DNA from: a bacterium D16-51
GTDB lineage: Bacteria; Bacillota; Clostridia; Lachnospirales; Lachnospiraceae
Length of the DNA: 36,259 bases
Reading direction: 5' to 3'
Assembly (NCBI GenBank): GCA_003612285.1
Contig: RAYE01000056.1
Coordinates: 1-36,259, forward strand
The notes below the pieces were generated by a model, which did not search any database, had not been told where the DNA came from, and was given only the letters and a program-made list of their open reading frames with translations. This document shows, piece by piece, positions 16,660 through 25,335 of this stretch; positions within the stretch are counted from its first letter, which is position 1, and each line of letters opens with the position of its first letter. A program made the position numbers and the translations under genes.

Positions 16660-17352
16660 ATGAACGCTAAATTACGGAAAGATATAATAGAGTGGGATGT
16701 AAGAAACTGGGGGACAGTAATTGATTTTATTGAAGCGAATCATATGGATTTTAAAGGAAAAATCGTACTGGAATTGGGTGCGCGTAATGGTGGATTGAGC
16801 CTATATTATGCTTTAAAGGGGGCGAAAGTTGTGTGTTCCGATTTGGAAGGGCCAACAAAGGAAGCGCATAAATTGCATGAAAGATATGGAGTAAGCAAGT
16901 CTGTAGAGTACGCGGCAATTGATGCAACAGATATTCCAGACAAATATAAAGGAAAGTTTGATTATATTACGTTTAAATCTGTGATTGGAGGAATCGGTTC
17001 ATGGAATGATTTGAAAGCACAAAAAAGATGTGTGGCATGTTGCTATAAATGTTTAAAACCCGGTGGCCGGTTGATTTTTGCAGATAATATGAAAGCTTCA
17101 GTAGTTCATCGTATTGCAAGAAGATTATTTGTAAAATGGGGTGACAAATGGCACTATGAAACTAAAAAAGAAATTCATATGCTGATGCGGAAATTTAAGC
17201 TGATTGATGAAAGATATGTAGGTGTAGCCGGATGCTTTGGGAGAAGTGAAGAAAGCAGGAACAGGCTTGGAAAACTTGATAGCTGCTTTTTAAATAAGAT
17301 TGTCCCTGATTCCTGGAAATATATTGGAATGTATATTTATGAAAAGAAGTAG
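16660..17352 (+). CDS. SAM-dependent methyltransferase (class I)
   Basis: This 230-residue cytoplasmic protein has a Rossmann-type SAM-binding core. Motif I is VLELGARNGGLS (36-47), an acidic residue ends the next strand (VCSDLEG, about 59-64), YAAIDATDIP is the post-II segment, and LKPGGRLIFADN (about 139-150) is the usual 'LkpGG.l...' strand. The ribosome binding site AGGAG is placed correctly before ATG 16660. In this locus it most likely O- or N-methylates a sugar of the repeat unit or of the initiating residue. The substrate cannot be read from the sequence. Being inserted between the dehydratase and the aminotransferase, it may act on the deoxyaminosugar made by these two. Confidence 0.8.
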   Translation: MNAKLRKDIIEWDVRNWGTVIDFIEANHMDFKGKIVLELGARNGGLSLYYALKGAKVVCSDLEGPTKEAHKLHERYGVSKSVEYAAIDATDIPDKYKGKFDYITFKSVIGGIGSWNDLKAQKRCVACCYKCLKPGGRLIFADNMKASVVHRIARRLFVKWGDKWHYETKKEIHMLMRKFKLIDERYVGVAGCFGRSEESRNRLGKLDSCFLNKIVPDSWKYIGMYIYEKK

Positions 17353-17461
17353 TAACTATATTGGAGCAAATTGTATAGTGTATTAGTTTTTATATAGTTT
17401 GCGTACGCGGGAATTATATGATATTGAGGGCGTGCATAGGAAAGCGCAGAAATGAGGGAGC

Positions 17462-18670
17462 ATGATAAAAAGAACGATAGCATTTTCGCCGCCAGATATA
17501 ACAGAGGCAGAGATTGCAGAAGTAAGTAAGGTGCTTAGAAGCGGCTGGATTACAACAGGGCCAAAAACGAAAGAATTTGAAAGCAGGATTGCAGAATATT
17601 GCGATGTCAATAAGGCTGTGTGTCTCAATTCAGCAACGGCATGTTTAGAATCTATCCTTCGGCTGCTTGGGGTTGGGGAAGGAGATGAAGTAATTGTTCC
17701 AGCTTACACATATACTGCCACAGTCAGCCCGGTTTGCCATGTTGGTGCAAAACCGGTGATGGTCGATACAGCAAAAGATAGTTTTGAGATGGATTACAAT
17801 CAGTTAGAAAAGGCAGTTACCGAAAAGACAAAGGTAATTATTCCAGTGGATTTAGCTGGAGTTATGTGCGATTATGGGCAGATTTTTTCTATTGTTGAAC
17901 AGAATAGAAATAAATTCTCTCCTAAAAATGACTTGCAAAAGGCTTTTGGAAGGATTATAGTAGTAGCGGATGCTGCACATGCCTTTGGGGCTGTCAGGGA
18001 TGGAAAGAAATGTGGTGAGATGGCAGATTTTACAAGTTTTTCATTCCATGCTGTCAAGAACCTGACCACAGCAGAGGGTGGGGCTTTAACTTGGAAACCT
18101 GTAGACGGGATAGATGATGATTGGATTTATCATCAGTTTATGTTGTTATCCCTGCATGGGCAGTCTAAGGATGCACTGGAAAAGACAAAAGTAGGCGCTT
18201 GGGAATATGATATTGCTTCTCCGGCATATAAGTGTAATATGACAGATATTATGGCATCTATTGGGCTGGTTCAGTTAAGGCGGTATCCAGAGTTATTGCT
18301 TAGAAGAAAAGAGATAATCCAGAGGTATGATGGTGCATTTAGGTCATTAGGAATCTGCACAGTCAGTCATTATTCAGAGAACAGGCGGTCAAGTGGGCAT
18401 CTGTACCTTATGCGCATTCCTGGAATAACAGAAAAGCAGCGTAATGAATTGATTGTTCGGTTGGCTGAACAAGGGATTGTGACGAATGTACACTATAAAC
18501 CGTTACCAATGATGACGGCATATCAGAACATGGGATTTCTCATTGAAAATTACCCCAATGCATATCGACAATATCAAAATGAGATTACATTGCCCCTTCA
18601 TACAAAGTTAACAGAAGAAGATATTGCATATATCATTGAAACCGTAAAAAAACAGGTTCAAGTTAGATAA
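17462..18670 (+). CDS. DegT/DnrJ/EryC1/StrS-family sugar aminotransferase
   Basis: This is a 402-residue PLP enzyme of fold type I. The PLP-binding Lys is K199 in SFHAVKNLTTAEGG, and D170 in VVADAAHAFG should contact the pyridine nitrogen. GWITTGPKTKEFE near the N-terminus is the typical substrate-site start of sugar aminotransferases. GAGGGAG precedes ATG 17462. It would transfer an amino group from glutamate to a 4-keto sugar, most simply the product of the dehydratase at 14494, giving UDP-4-amino-4,6-dideoxy-GlcNAc (PglE/EpsN type). The usual third enzyme, a PglD/EpsM acetyltransferase, is not adjacent. The NeuD-like protein at 30446 is the only candidate in the window. Confidence 0.9.
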   Translation: MIKRTIAFSPPDITEAEIAEVSKVLRSGWITTGPKTKEFESRIAEYCDVNKAVCLNSATACLESILRLLGVGEGDEVIVPAYTYTATVSPVCHVGAKPVMVDTAKDSFEMDYNQLEKAVTEKTKVIIPVDLAGVMCDYGQIFSIVEQNRNKFSPKNDLQKAFGRIIVVADAAHAFGAVRDGKKCGEMADFTSFSFHAVKNLTTAEGGALTWKPVDGIDDDWIYHQFMLLSLHGQSKDALEKTKVGAWEYDIASPAYKCNMTDIMASIGLVQLRRYPELLLRRKEIIQRYDGAFRSLGICTVSHYSENRRSSGHLYLMRIPGITEKQRNELIVRLAEQGIVTNVHYKPLPMMTAYQNMGFLIENYPNAYRQYQNEITLPLHTKLTEEDIAYIIETVKKQVQVR

Positions 18671-18799
18671 AAATCAGAGGTTAATAAATATTCTATTTGG
18701 AGATGAACGGACTGTAGGTGTATTAGAATAGTTTTTGTTATAAAATGTGTGGTTTTATCATAAAGATTGCATAATTAAATAATTTGTGAGGAAGCTGAC

Positions 18800-19510
18800 A
18801 TGATGAAATTGAGAGATTGGGAAGATTTGCCAAAGAATATGCAGACAAAAGAAGTATGGAAATATTATCAAATTCTTACAAGGAAAAGAAAGAGTATCGT
18901 TGTAAAACGGGTTTTTGATATAGTATTTGCAATTATATTATTGATTGTTTTAAGTCCAGTTATGTTGGTTATTTCGATAATGATTGCCCTAGATTCAAAG
19001 GGTGGGGTGTTTTTTCATCAAGTAAGGGTTACCACATATGGAAAAAAATTCTATATACATAAATTTCGGACTATGGTAAAAGATACAAGTAGGGATGAAT
19101 CTCAGGTTGCGGCAAATAACGATGAACGTGTTACAAGAGTGGGAAAAATACTAAGAAGGTCTCGTTTAGATGAAATCCCGCAGTTAATAAATGTTCTAAA
19201 TGGAGATATGTCTTTTGTAGGTACCCGGCCTGAAACAATTCGATATGTAAAAAAATATAATAGGGAAATGTTGGCTACTTTATTACTTCCTGCTGGAATT
19301 ACAAGCGAAGCAAGTATTTGTTATAAGGATGAGGCAGATCTATTAAATATTGCAGATGATCTAGATGCTGCCTATTTGTCAAAAATTCTTCCGGCAAAGA
19401 TGGAATATAACTTGGAGAGTATCAGGAGGTTTAGTTTTTTGGGGGAAATTAGGACGTTGTTGAGGACAGTGAAAGCCGTGTGGGGGAAAGAATACGAGAC
19501 AAAGGGGTAA
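18800..19510 (+). CDS. Initiating undecaprenyl-phosphate sugar-1-phosphate transferase (PglC/EpsL/WcaJ type)
   Basis: This 236-residue protein begins KRVFDIVFAIILLIVLSPVMLVISIMIAL (about 36-64), the re-entrant membrane helix typical of the bacterial sugar transferase family. FHQVRVTTYGKKFYIHKFRTM follows, and RSRLDEIPQLINVLNGDMSFVGTRPE contains the conserved catalytic Asp-Glu and the substrate site. It transfers a sugar phosphate from a UDP-sugar to undecaprenyl phosphate at the cytoplasmic face and so starts repeat-unit assembly. GAGGAAG precedes ATG 18800 (ATG 18803 is equally possible). It is a short, single-helix PglC/WsaP-like form without the extra N-terminal membrane helices of WcaJ. 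The likely substrate is the diamino or amino-deoxy sugar made by the two enzymes upstream. Confidence 0.88.
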   Translation: MMKLRDWEDLPKNMQTKEVWKYYQILTRKRKSIVVKRVFDIVFAIILLIVLSPVMLVISIMIALDSKGGVFFHQVRVTTYGKKFYIHKFRTMVKDTSRDESQVAANNDERVTRVGKILRRSRLDEIPQLINVLNGDMSFVGTRPETIRYVKKYNREMLATLLLPAGITSEASICYKDEADLLNIADDLDAAYLSKILPAKMEYNLESIRRFSFLGEIRTLLRTVKAVWGKEYETKG

Positions 19511-19515
19511 ATTGT

Positions 19516-20337
19516 GTGAAACAAGAAGAATTTTCTGTACTAATGTCATTATATTATAAAGAAAAGGCACAATATTTTGATGAATGTATGCAAAGTATAA
19601 TTAGACAATCTGTAAGACCGGCAGAAATAGTTATTGTTCTAGATGGACCAATATCAGGAGCGTTAAAATCTATTTTAATAAAATACAAAAAAAAATATGA
19701 CAGTTGGATAAAGATAATTCCTCTTAAAAGGAATAGAGGGTTGGGACTGGCATTAGCAGAAGGCCTACTTCAGAGTTCTCATGAATTAGTTGCACGTATG
19801 GATACTGATGATATTGCAAGAGAAGATAGATTTGAAAGGCAACTGGTTGAGTTTAAAAAAAATCCATTGTTGGATATATGTGGTAGCCATATTATTGAGT
19901 TTCAAGGAAATATAAAAAATAAATTATCTGAGAGAAGAGTGCCGTTAAAGCAGAAGGATATAGCTGAATATCAAAAGCAGAGAAGTGCTTTTAACCACAT
20001 GACAGTTATGTATAAAAAATCGACAGTATTAAAGGCTGGAAATTACCAGCATGCTCCATTAATGGAAGATGATCTGATGTGGATCCATATGTTGCAAGTT
20101 GGTGCAAAATGTATGAATATAGATGATTCCTTAGTCTATGCAAGAACAGGATATGAGATGATTGAACGACGAGGTGGTTATGAATATTTAAAAAAATATA
20201 TAACTGGAAGAAAGCAGATATTAGATACTGGTTATATTACTTATTGGGATTATTGGAAAACAGTTGTGATTCAAACTATAGTGGCTTTATTACCTAAAAA
20301 ATTAAGATTATTATTTTTTGTTAAATTATTGAGATGA
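19516..20337 (+). CDS. Family 2 glycosyltransferase (GT-A)
   Basis: This protein of about 273 residues starts at GTG 19516, chosen because AAAGGGG at 19501-19507 gives 8-base spacing; the frame itself is open further upstream inside the previous gene. The GT2 pattern is clear: FSVLMSLYYKEKAQYFDECMQS near the start, PAEIVIVLDGP, then NRGLGLALAEGL and the metal-binding VARMDTDDIARED (DxD-like). EDDLMWIHML lies in the acceptor/catalytic region. It adds one sugar to the lipid-linked unit on the cytoplasmic side. The C-terminal segment TVVIQTIVALLPKKLRLLFFVKLL could sit at the membrane. Donor and linkage cannot be told. Confidence 0.85.
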   Translation: MKQEEFSVLMSLYYKEKAQYFDECMQSIIRQSVRPAEIVIVLDGPISGALKSILIKYKKKYDSWIKIIPLKRNRGLGLALAEGLLQSSHELVARMDTDDIAREDRFERQLVEFKKNPLLDICGSHIIEFQGNIKNKLSERRVPLKQKDIAEYQKQRSAFNHMTVMYKKSTVLKAGNYQHAPLMEDDLMWIHMLQVGAKCMNIDDSLVYARTGYEMIERRGGYEYLKKYITGRKQILDTGYITYWDYWKTVVIQTIVALLPKKLRLLFFVKLLR

Positions 20338-20352
20338 AAAGGAAAATATGTG

Positions 20353-21429
20353 ATGAAAAAAGCGTTACTATTAACTGGTATTAGTTGGATGGATCCGTTG
20401 CAACGGCATCAGCAATTTGCAAGTTACTTAAGTAAATTGGGATATGAAGTATATTTTGTAGAACATATCGTCTCATCAAAATTTAGTATTAAAAAAGTTA
20501 TACAATTATTTAAAACTGCAAAATTGAATAGGACAAGGCCGAAAAATGAAATACCTTCACATGTACATTTAGTAAATATGGGATTTATAAACCCTGGTAA
20601 TGGCTTCTTTGCTTTAGTAAATTTTTTTAAAGTAATAAAAATGCTAAAAGTTTATGGAAAAAAGTATGACCTTGTTATTAATTACTTACCCATTAACACT
20701 ACAAGATTTATTTTAAATAATATTGAAAGAAAGAATACTATTTATGATTGTGTACGCAATTTTAATGGTTGGGGGGGATATTATAAAAGTATAGAAAAAG
20801 AGGAAGCATATTTAAGTAGTATAGTGAATGCGATATTTTGTGACTCATTTTATTTAAAAAATAAATTTCGTAATGCAGAAGTACCAGTTATACAATTTTT
20901 TCCGATTGCTAACGATAAATGGTTAGAAGGTTGTGCAATAAAAAAAGATATAATGAAAATTAAAAAAATTGGTTATTTTGGTACGATTGATAAACATATA
21001 GATATCAATGTTTTTAAATTATTAATAAACCGTGGCTATGAAATTCATTTTTGGGGAGTTATAGAATGTGAAGTAGATTTAAAATTATATAGGCATGGAT
21101 ATGTAAAAGATTTGGGCGTTCTGGCGTCACAGATTATTGCTACTGTTGATGCAATATTGTTACCTTATCGGGGGAATATGGATGGAGTTATTCCGGCTAA
21201 GATGTTTCAGGCACTTAGCACTAAATTGCCTGTATTTTGTAGTAACTTTTATGATTCAAGATATCTCAACAAATATATCTATGTATATAATAGCAAAAAG
21301 GAATTAGTAGAACTAATGAGTAATTACACATTAAAGCAACATATGGAAAAAGTAAAGTGTATTGATGAATTTTTAGGAGGAAAAGATGAAAGTAATCAGT
21401 TTCAGAAATTTAAGCGTGCAATTGAATAG
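20353..21429 (+). CDS. GT-B-type glycosyltransferase
   Basis: This 358-residue protein has the form of GT4-like enzymes. An N-terminal Rossmann half (LLTGISWMDPLQRHQQFASYLSKLGYEVYFVEH) is followed by a C-terminal half beginning KIGYFGTIDKHIDINVFKLL and containing LPYRGNMDGVIPAKMFQALSTKLPVFCS. That segment corresponds to the donor-binding E/P-rich motif, with A/G-K-MFEYLA replaced by PAKMFQAL. The start is ATG 20353 (GTG 20350 is the other option), with AAAAGGA upstream. It probably adds the second or third sugar of the unit. The 3' end overlaps wzy by 44 bases. Base composition is very AT-rich. Confidence 0.75.
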   Translation: MKKALLLTGISWMDPLQRHQQFASYLSKLGYEVYFVEHIVSSKFSIKKVIQLFKTAKLNRTRPKNEIPSHVHLVNMGFINPGNGFFALVNFFKVIKMLKVYGKKYDLVINYLPINTTRFILNNIERKNTIYDCVRNFNGWGGYYKSIEKEEAYLSSIVNAIFCDSFYLKNKFRNAEVPVIQFFPIANDKWLEGCAIKKDIMKIKKIGYFGTIDKHIDINVFKLLINRGYEIHFWGVIECEVDLKLYRHGYVKDLGVLASQIIATVDAILLPYRGNMDGVIPAKMFQALSTKLPVFCSNFYDSRYLNKYIYVYNSKKELVELMSNYTLKQHMEKVKCIDEFLGGKDESNQFQKFKRAIE

Positions 21430-22603
21430 GTCTTTGCTTGAAATATTGCTTTCTATTTATGTTGTATTAGGGGCATTGACAGGAATCCCAATACTTTCTC
21501 ATACATTTTATTTTGTAGGAATTTTAGTGGTTTTTTCTTCTTATATTATTTTGTACAGTATGAGAGGATTTTCACGTAAGATGTTTATTGTTCATTTTGA
21601 AATTCTTTTAGTGATATTTGGAATACTTTTAGGTTTTTTGCTTAGAGATGTACCTTTCAGTTTAATCTTTACTAGAATAATGACTTTGCTCTGCATTTTT
21701 GGGATAACGATATGCTTTGCCCCAGAATTGCAAATTGATATTGAAAATGTGTTGCGCCTAATTAGGAAAATGCTTTTGTTTATATCAATAGTAATGTTTA
21801 TAGATATAATGATGCAAAAAATAGTTGGTATTGGTATTTGGAAGCCAATAATGTATTTGGGATATCGTTATTCAGGTCCATTTTATGATTCCAATTATGC
21901 AGCAGTTTATTTAGGATGCACTCTTTTATTGGTTGTTTTAGGTGGTGGGTACAAGGTAGGAAAAAAAGTTTTTTTTGCCACAATACTGCTTTTAGATATT
22001 TTTTTCTGTGGTTCTTTAACAGCTTTTTTAGGATTGTTTATTACATTTTTGATGATGCTGTTTTTAAAGAATTTGTCATTTAACAGAATTATTTATATAC
22101 ATATAATATTTTTAGTTATGTATGTTTTTATTCTTTGCCTTTGGAATAATAATCAAGAATTATTTTATGATGCGGGGATAGGAATTTTGAGTAAAGTTTA
22201 TCATGAAGGTGCAGAAGCAAAGTATATATCGTTGCAAATGAGGTTTGCTGCACAGTATAAAGCATTAGAAATAGGTGTACAAAGTTTTTGGGGAGAAGGT
22301 CCGCATCAATTAGTGCCTCAACTTGGGAGGGATACGCATAATTCCTTTTTCAGTATTTTTTTTGAAGAAGGATATTTAGGAATGCTGTTGATAATGTTGT
22401 CATTAAAGTTTCAAGCAAGAAAAATTTGTAAATTGGCTAAGTCAATGGTCATTTTTGTGACAATTAGCATATTTATGCTGGATATTCATTATACAACTGT
22501 ATACACTATTTTGTTATTTGTAATTCAATTAGAAAATATTGCAGGAACTAAACATGAATGTGTATATAGGTTAAAAGGAGTAGATAAATATGAATGGAAT
22601 TGA
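21386..22603 (+). CDS. wzy: Wzy-like repeat-unit polymerase
   Basis: This 405-residue protein is almost wholly hydrophobic with about 10-11 membrane segments. It includes a larger loop with SGPFYDSNYAAVYLG in the middle and WGEGPHQLVPQLGRDTHNSFFSIFFEEGYLG near the end. The latter is the usual 'G.G....... HN.fl....e.G..g' motif of O-antigen polymerases. ATG 21386 follows a perfect AGGAGG, and this start lies inside the upstream gene. Wzy joins lipid-linked repeat units outside the membrane. Family sequences diverge so strongly that the call rests on topology, the HN motif and position next to wzx. Confidence 0.8.
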   Translation: MKVISFRNLSVQLNRSLLEILLSIYVVLGALTGIPILSHTFYFVGILVVFSSYIILYSMRGFSRKMFIVHFEILLVIFGILLGFLLRDVPFSLIFTRIMTLLCIFGITICFAPELQIDIENVLRLIRKMLLFISIVMFIDIMMQKIVGIGIWKPIMYLGYRYSGPFYDSNYAAVYLGCTLLLVVLGGGYKVGKKVFFATILLLDIFFCGSLTAFLGLFITFLMMLFLKNLSFNRIIYIHIIFLVMYVFILCLWNNNQELFYDAGIGILSKVYHEGAEAKYISLQMRFAAQYKALEIGVQSFWGEGPHQLVPQLGRDTHNSFFSIFFEEGYLGMLLIMLSLKFQARKICKLAKSMVIFVTISIFMLDIHYTTVYTILLFVIQLENIAGTKHECVYRLKGVDKYEWN

Positions 22604-24023
22604 TTTTGTAAAAAATCTTGTTAAATATTGCATACCATCATTGATATCTGCAGTAGTAGGAATATTAGTTATTCCTCTTATTACAAATAGTTATCCAGCA
22701 TATGAATATGGGAAAATTAACTTGTTTTATTCAATTGCAAATACATTATTTTTATTTGTTGTGTTAGGTTTGGACTCAGCGTATTTTCGTTTTTTTTACG
22801 AACTGCCAGAAGGATATTCTAGGCAGAGGCTATTTAAACTTTCACTTATAGTAGGTATAGTCAATTCTTTTTTGCTATTTATTATTTGCAGATTTTTTTT
22901 TCAAAATGAAGTCACAGAATATTTATTTGGTGAAAATAATACTGACTTACTAATAGGAATGCTAATTTATATTATAGGTCTTATTTTTTTAAAATTTGTG
23001 GGATATGAATTAAGAATGAAGGATAAGGTTAAAATGTATAATTTTGTGCAGATAGTTTACATTTTAACAAACCGTGTATTGTTTGTAGGTTTTGCACCAA
23101 TTTCTACATCATATGTTTACGGAAATTGGATCACAGCAATTTCCACATTTTTGTTTGGCATTATATTTTTGTATTGGGTAGAAAAGGATCATTTTTATTT
23201 AGAGAATCCTAAATATTTACTTAGCCAAGGGACGAAAGAAATATTTAAATTTAGTATACCTTTGATGCCAACTACATTGATGGTATGGATGAATAATTCA
23301 GTTGCAAAGTTTATATATTCATATTTTGGGGACTATATGGCAATTGGTACTTTTTCAATAGCGACGAGCGTAGCTAATATTTTTTCGATTGTACCTGCTG
23401 CATTTACAACATATTGGTCGCCTTTTATATACAAAAATTATAAGACGAATCAGGATTTTATTAAAAAGGTGCACGATTATATAGTATTTTCCTGCCTGCT
23501 TTTATTTCTCCTTTTTTTTGTTTTTCAGGAAGTTATTTACTTTTTTGTTGGAGGAGACTATAAGATGACCAAAAGTTTTTTCCTTTTAGTTATGCTTAAT
23601 CCAGTGCAATCATTAATTTGTGAAACGACTAGTTATGGCATAATGTTTGAGAAAAAAACGAAATTTAATTTATACATTTCAATAATTGCGTTCGTAACAA
23701 ATGTGGTAATTACTTTTATAAGTTATAGAACATTTGGGGAAATAGGAGCTGCAATTGGTGTGGCAATGTCCGCAATTATTCAATTGATACTGAAAACACT
23801 GGTTGGTCAATATTTTTATAGAACAATTAATTCACCATCTAGAACGATTATAAGTATAAGTTTAATTATTTTTTTATCAGTTGCCAATATTTTTATTTAT
23901 TCGGAAATTTATATGAAAATAGGTATAGCGTTTCTAGTTTGTATATCAGGAATATTTCTTTATAAAAACAATTTAAATGAAGTAATAAATATAATGAAAT
24001 TAATAATTAGGAATAGAAAGTAA
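22590..24023 (+). CDS. wzx: Wzx-like lipid-linked oligosaccharide flippase
   Basis: This 477-residue polytopic protein of the MOP superfamily has 12-14 predicted helices. It opens with FVKNLVKYCIPSLISAVVGILVIPLITN and YEYGKINLFYSIANTLFLFVVLGLDSAYFRFFYE, the usual first two helices of polysaccharide transporters. A long cytoplasmic loop follows, then a second bundle (SIPLMPTTLMVWMNNSVAKFI). Its start overlaps the end of wzy by 14 bases, and AGGAG lies upstream. It would turn the completed undecaprenyl-linked unit to the outer face. The sequence is very AT-rich like its neighbours. Confidence 0.9.
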   Translation: MNGIDFVKNLVKYCIPSLISAVVGILVIPLITNSYPAYEYGKINLFYSIANTLFLFVVLGLDSAYFRFFYELPEGYSRQRLFKLSLIVGIVNSFLLFIICRFFFQNEVTEYLFGENNTDLLIGMLIYIIGLIFLKFVGYELRMKDKVKMYNFVQIVYILTNRVLFVGFAPISTSYVYGNWITAISTFLFGIIFLYWVEKDHFYLENPKYLLSQGTKEIFKFSIPLMPTTLMVWMNNSVAKFIYSYFGDYMAIGTFSIATSVANIFSIVPAAFTTYWSPFIYKNYKTNQDFIKKVHDYIVFSCLLLFLLFFVFQEVIYFFVGGDYKMTKSFFLLVMLNPVQSLICETTSYGIMFEKKTKFNLYISIIAFVTNVVITFISYRTFGEIGAAIGVAMSAIIQLILKTLVGQYFYRTINSPSRTIISISLIIFLSVANIFIYSEIYMKIGIAFLVCISGIFLYKNNLNEVINIMKLIIRNRK

Positions 24024-24032
24024 GGAAAAAAG

Positions 24033-25334
24033 ATGATAGATTTTTTATTATTATATGAGAATAAAAGTAGAGAGATGGAAGGTCTTTGTTTGTTAAAAAT
24101 GGAGTTAGAAAAAAGAGGATATTATGTAGTTTTAGATCAGGTACAATATTTTTATAAAAAAAGATACAAAGTTAAAGTAGTGGTGGTGCCATTTCTATAT
24201 AATAATAATGATATTTATAGATATATTTATTGTATATGTGGTAAAGTTAATAAAATATTAAATTTAAGATGGGAGCAGATTTATTCTCGAAAGATGGAAG
24301 AAAATTTAGCTAGTTTCTTTTATCCTAAGGGTGAAGCAAAAAAGGTAATTCAGCTTTGTTGGGGGGAGGCAGAGGCTGACAAGCTTTTAAAACTAGGTGT
24401 AAGAAAGGAGTTAATATTTATAACAGGCCCTATTCATTTGGATTTAATAACAAAACCTGGATATTTTGAAAAACGAGAATACTTGCAAAAAAAATATAGA
24501 CTTGCAGAAAATAAAAAATGGATTTTATTTATTTCCTCTTTTTCAAATGCAACGTTTACAGAGAAAGAAAAAATAGAAGCGATGAAAATGTTGGGGAAAG
24601 AGAGGGTTGATTTTATTGATCTTTCAATAAAATCGAAAAAAGAAATATTAGAGTGGTTTAAACAGATTATAAAAGAAAAAAATGATCAGTATGAGATTAT
24701 ATATAGACCACATCCTAGTGAAAAAAAAGATGATATTTTGAGAAATTTAGAAGCTAAGAATAAAGGGTTTCATATTATAACAGATGATTCAGTTGGACAA
24801 TGGATTGCATGTTCCGATTTTGTATTAAATTGGTATAGTACTTCAGCAATTCAGAGTCAATTGTTGAAAAAAGGGAATGCTATTCTTAGGCCTATACCTA
24901 TTTCATATGAAATGGATTTAGAAATATTTAGTGACGCAACTGTTATTGATAGTTATAAAGGATTAGTTGAATATTTAAGCAGTAAAGCCGATGCTTTAAT
25001 GGATAATTTTGTATTTAATAAATATTATTTCTTTGATTCAACGTATGCATATCAAAGGATAGCCAATATTTGTCAGGAAGTTTTGAATAACAATGCTTTG
25101 TCAAAAATTAGATATAATACAATTTTACATGAAACTTCGTGGTTTGAAAGACTTAAATTTGAAATACTCTATAAGTTATATGTTCCGTTATTGAGATTCT
25201 TGAAAAATAAAAAATTGTCAACCCTTTTTAGTGGTTCTGTTTCATATGATATGGTGTCAAGAAATACAGTAGCAGAAAGTGAGTTAAGCAGTATAAAGAA
25301 AAGATTGAGTAAGATTCTTGGTAAGGGGGAATGA
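24033..25334 (+). CDS. Surface carbohydrate biosynthesis protein, putative GT-B transferase
   Basis: This is a 433-residue soluble protein. The first part (1-150) carries IQLCWGEAEADKLLKLGV and FITGPIHLDL. From about 165 it reads WILFISSFSNATF. IIYRPHPSE follows (RPHP at 225-228), then VGQWIACSDFVLNWYSTSAIQSQLL (about 255-280). The RPHP box and the 'D....S.S...E' region are shared with surface-carbohydrate proteins, CDP-glycerol transferases and polysialyl- or Kdo-type transferases. I therefore infer a GT-B enzyme using a CMP- or CDP-activated donor, and a CMP-nonulosonate is an attractive donor because the locus makes one. The family is poorly characterised, so this is inference. ATG 24033 follows AAGGAAAAAAG. 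Confidence 0.6.
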   Translation: MIDFLLLYENKSREMEGLCLLKMELEKRGYYVVLDQVQYFYKKRYKVKVVVVPFLYNNNDIYRYIYCICGKVNKILNLRWEQIYSRKMEENLASFFYPKGEAKKVIQLCWGEAEADKLLKLGVRKELIFITGPIHLDLITKPGYFEKREYLQKKYRLAENKKWILFISSFSNATFTEKEKIEAMKMLGKERVDFIDLSIKSKKEILEWFKQIIKEKNDQYEIIYRPHPSEKKDDILRNLEAKNKGFHIITDDSVGQWIACSDFVLNWYSTSAIQSQLLKKGNAILRPIPISYEMDLEIFSDATVIDSYKGLVEYLSSKADALMDNFVFNKYYFFDSTYAYQRIANICQEVLNNNALSKIRYNTILHETSWFERLKFEILYKLYVPLLRFLKNKKLSTLFSGSVSYDMVSRNTVAESELSSIKKRLSKILGKGE

Positions 25335-25335
25335 T

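Noticed and set aside
18671-18799. Internal promoter before the sugar transferase
   Set aside because: AT-rich hexamers are present, but no convincing -35/-10 pair stands out from the background.
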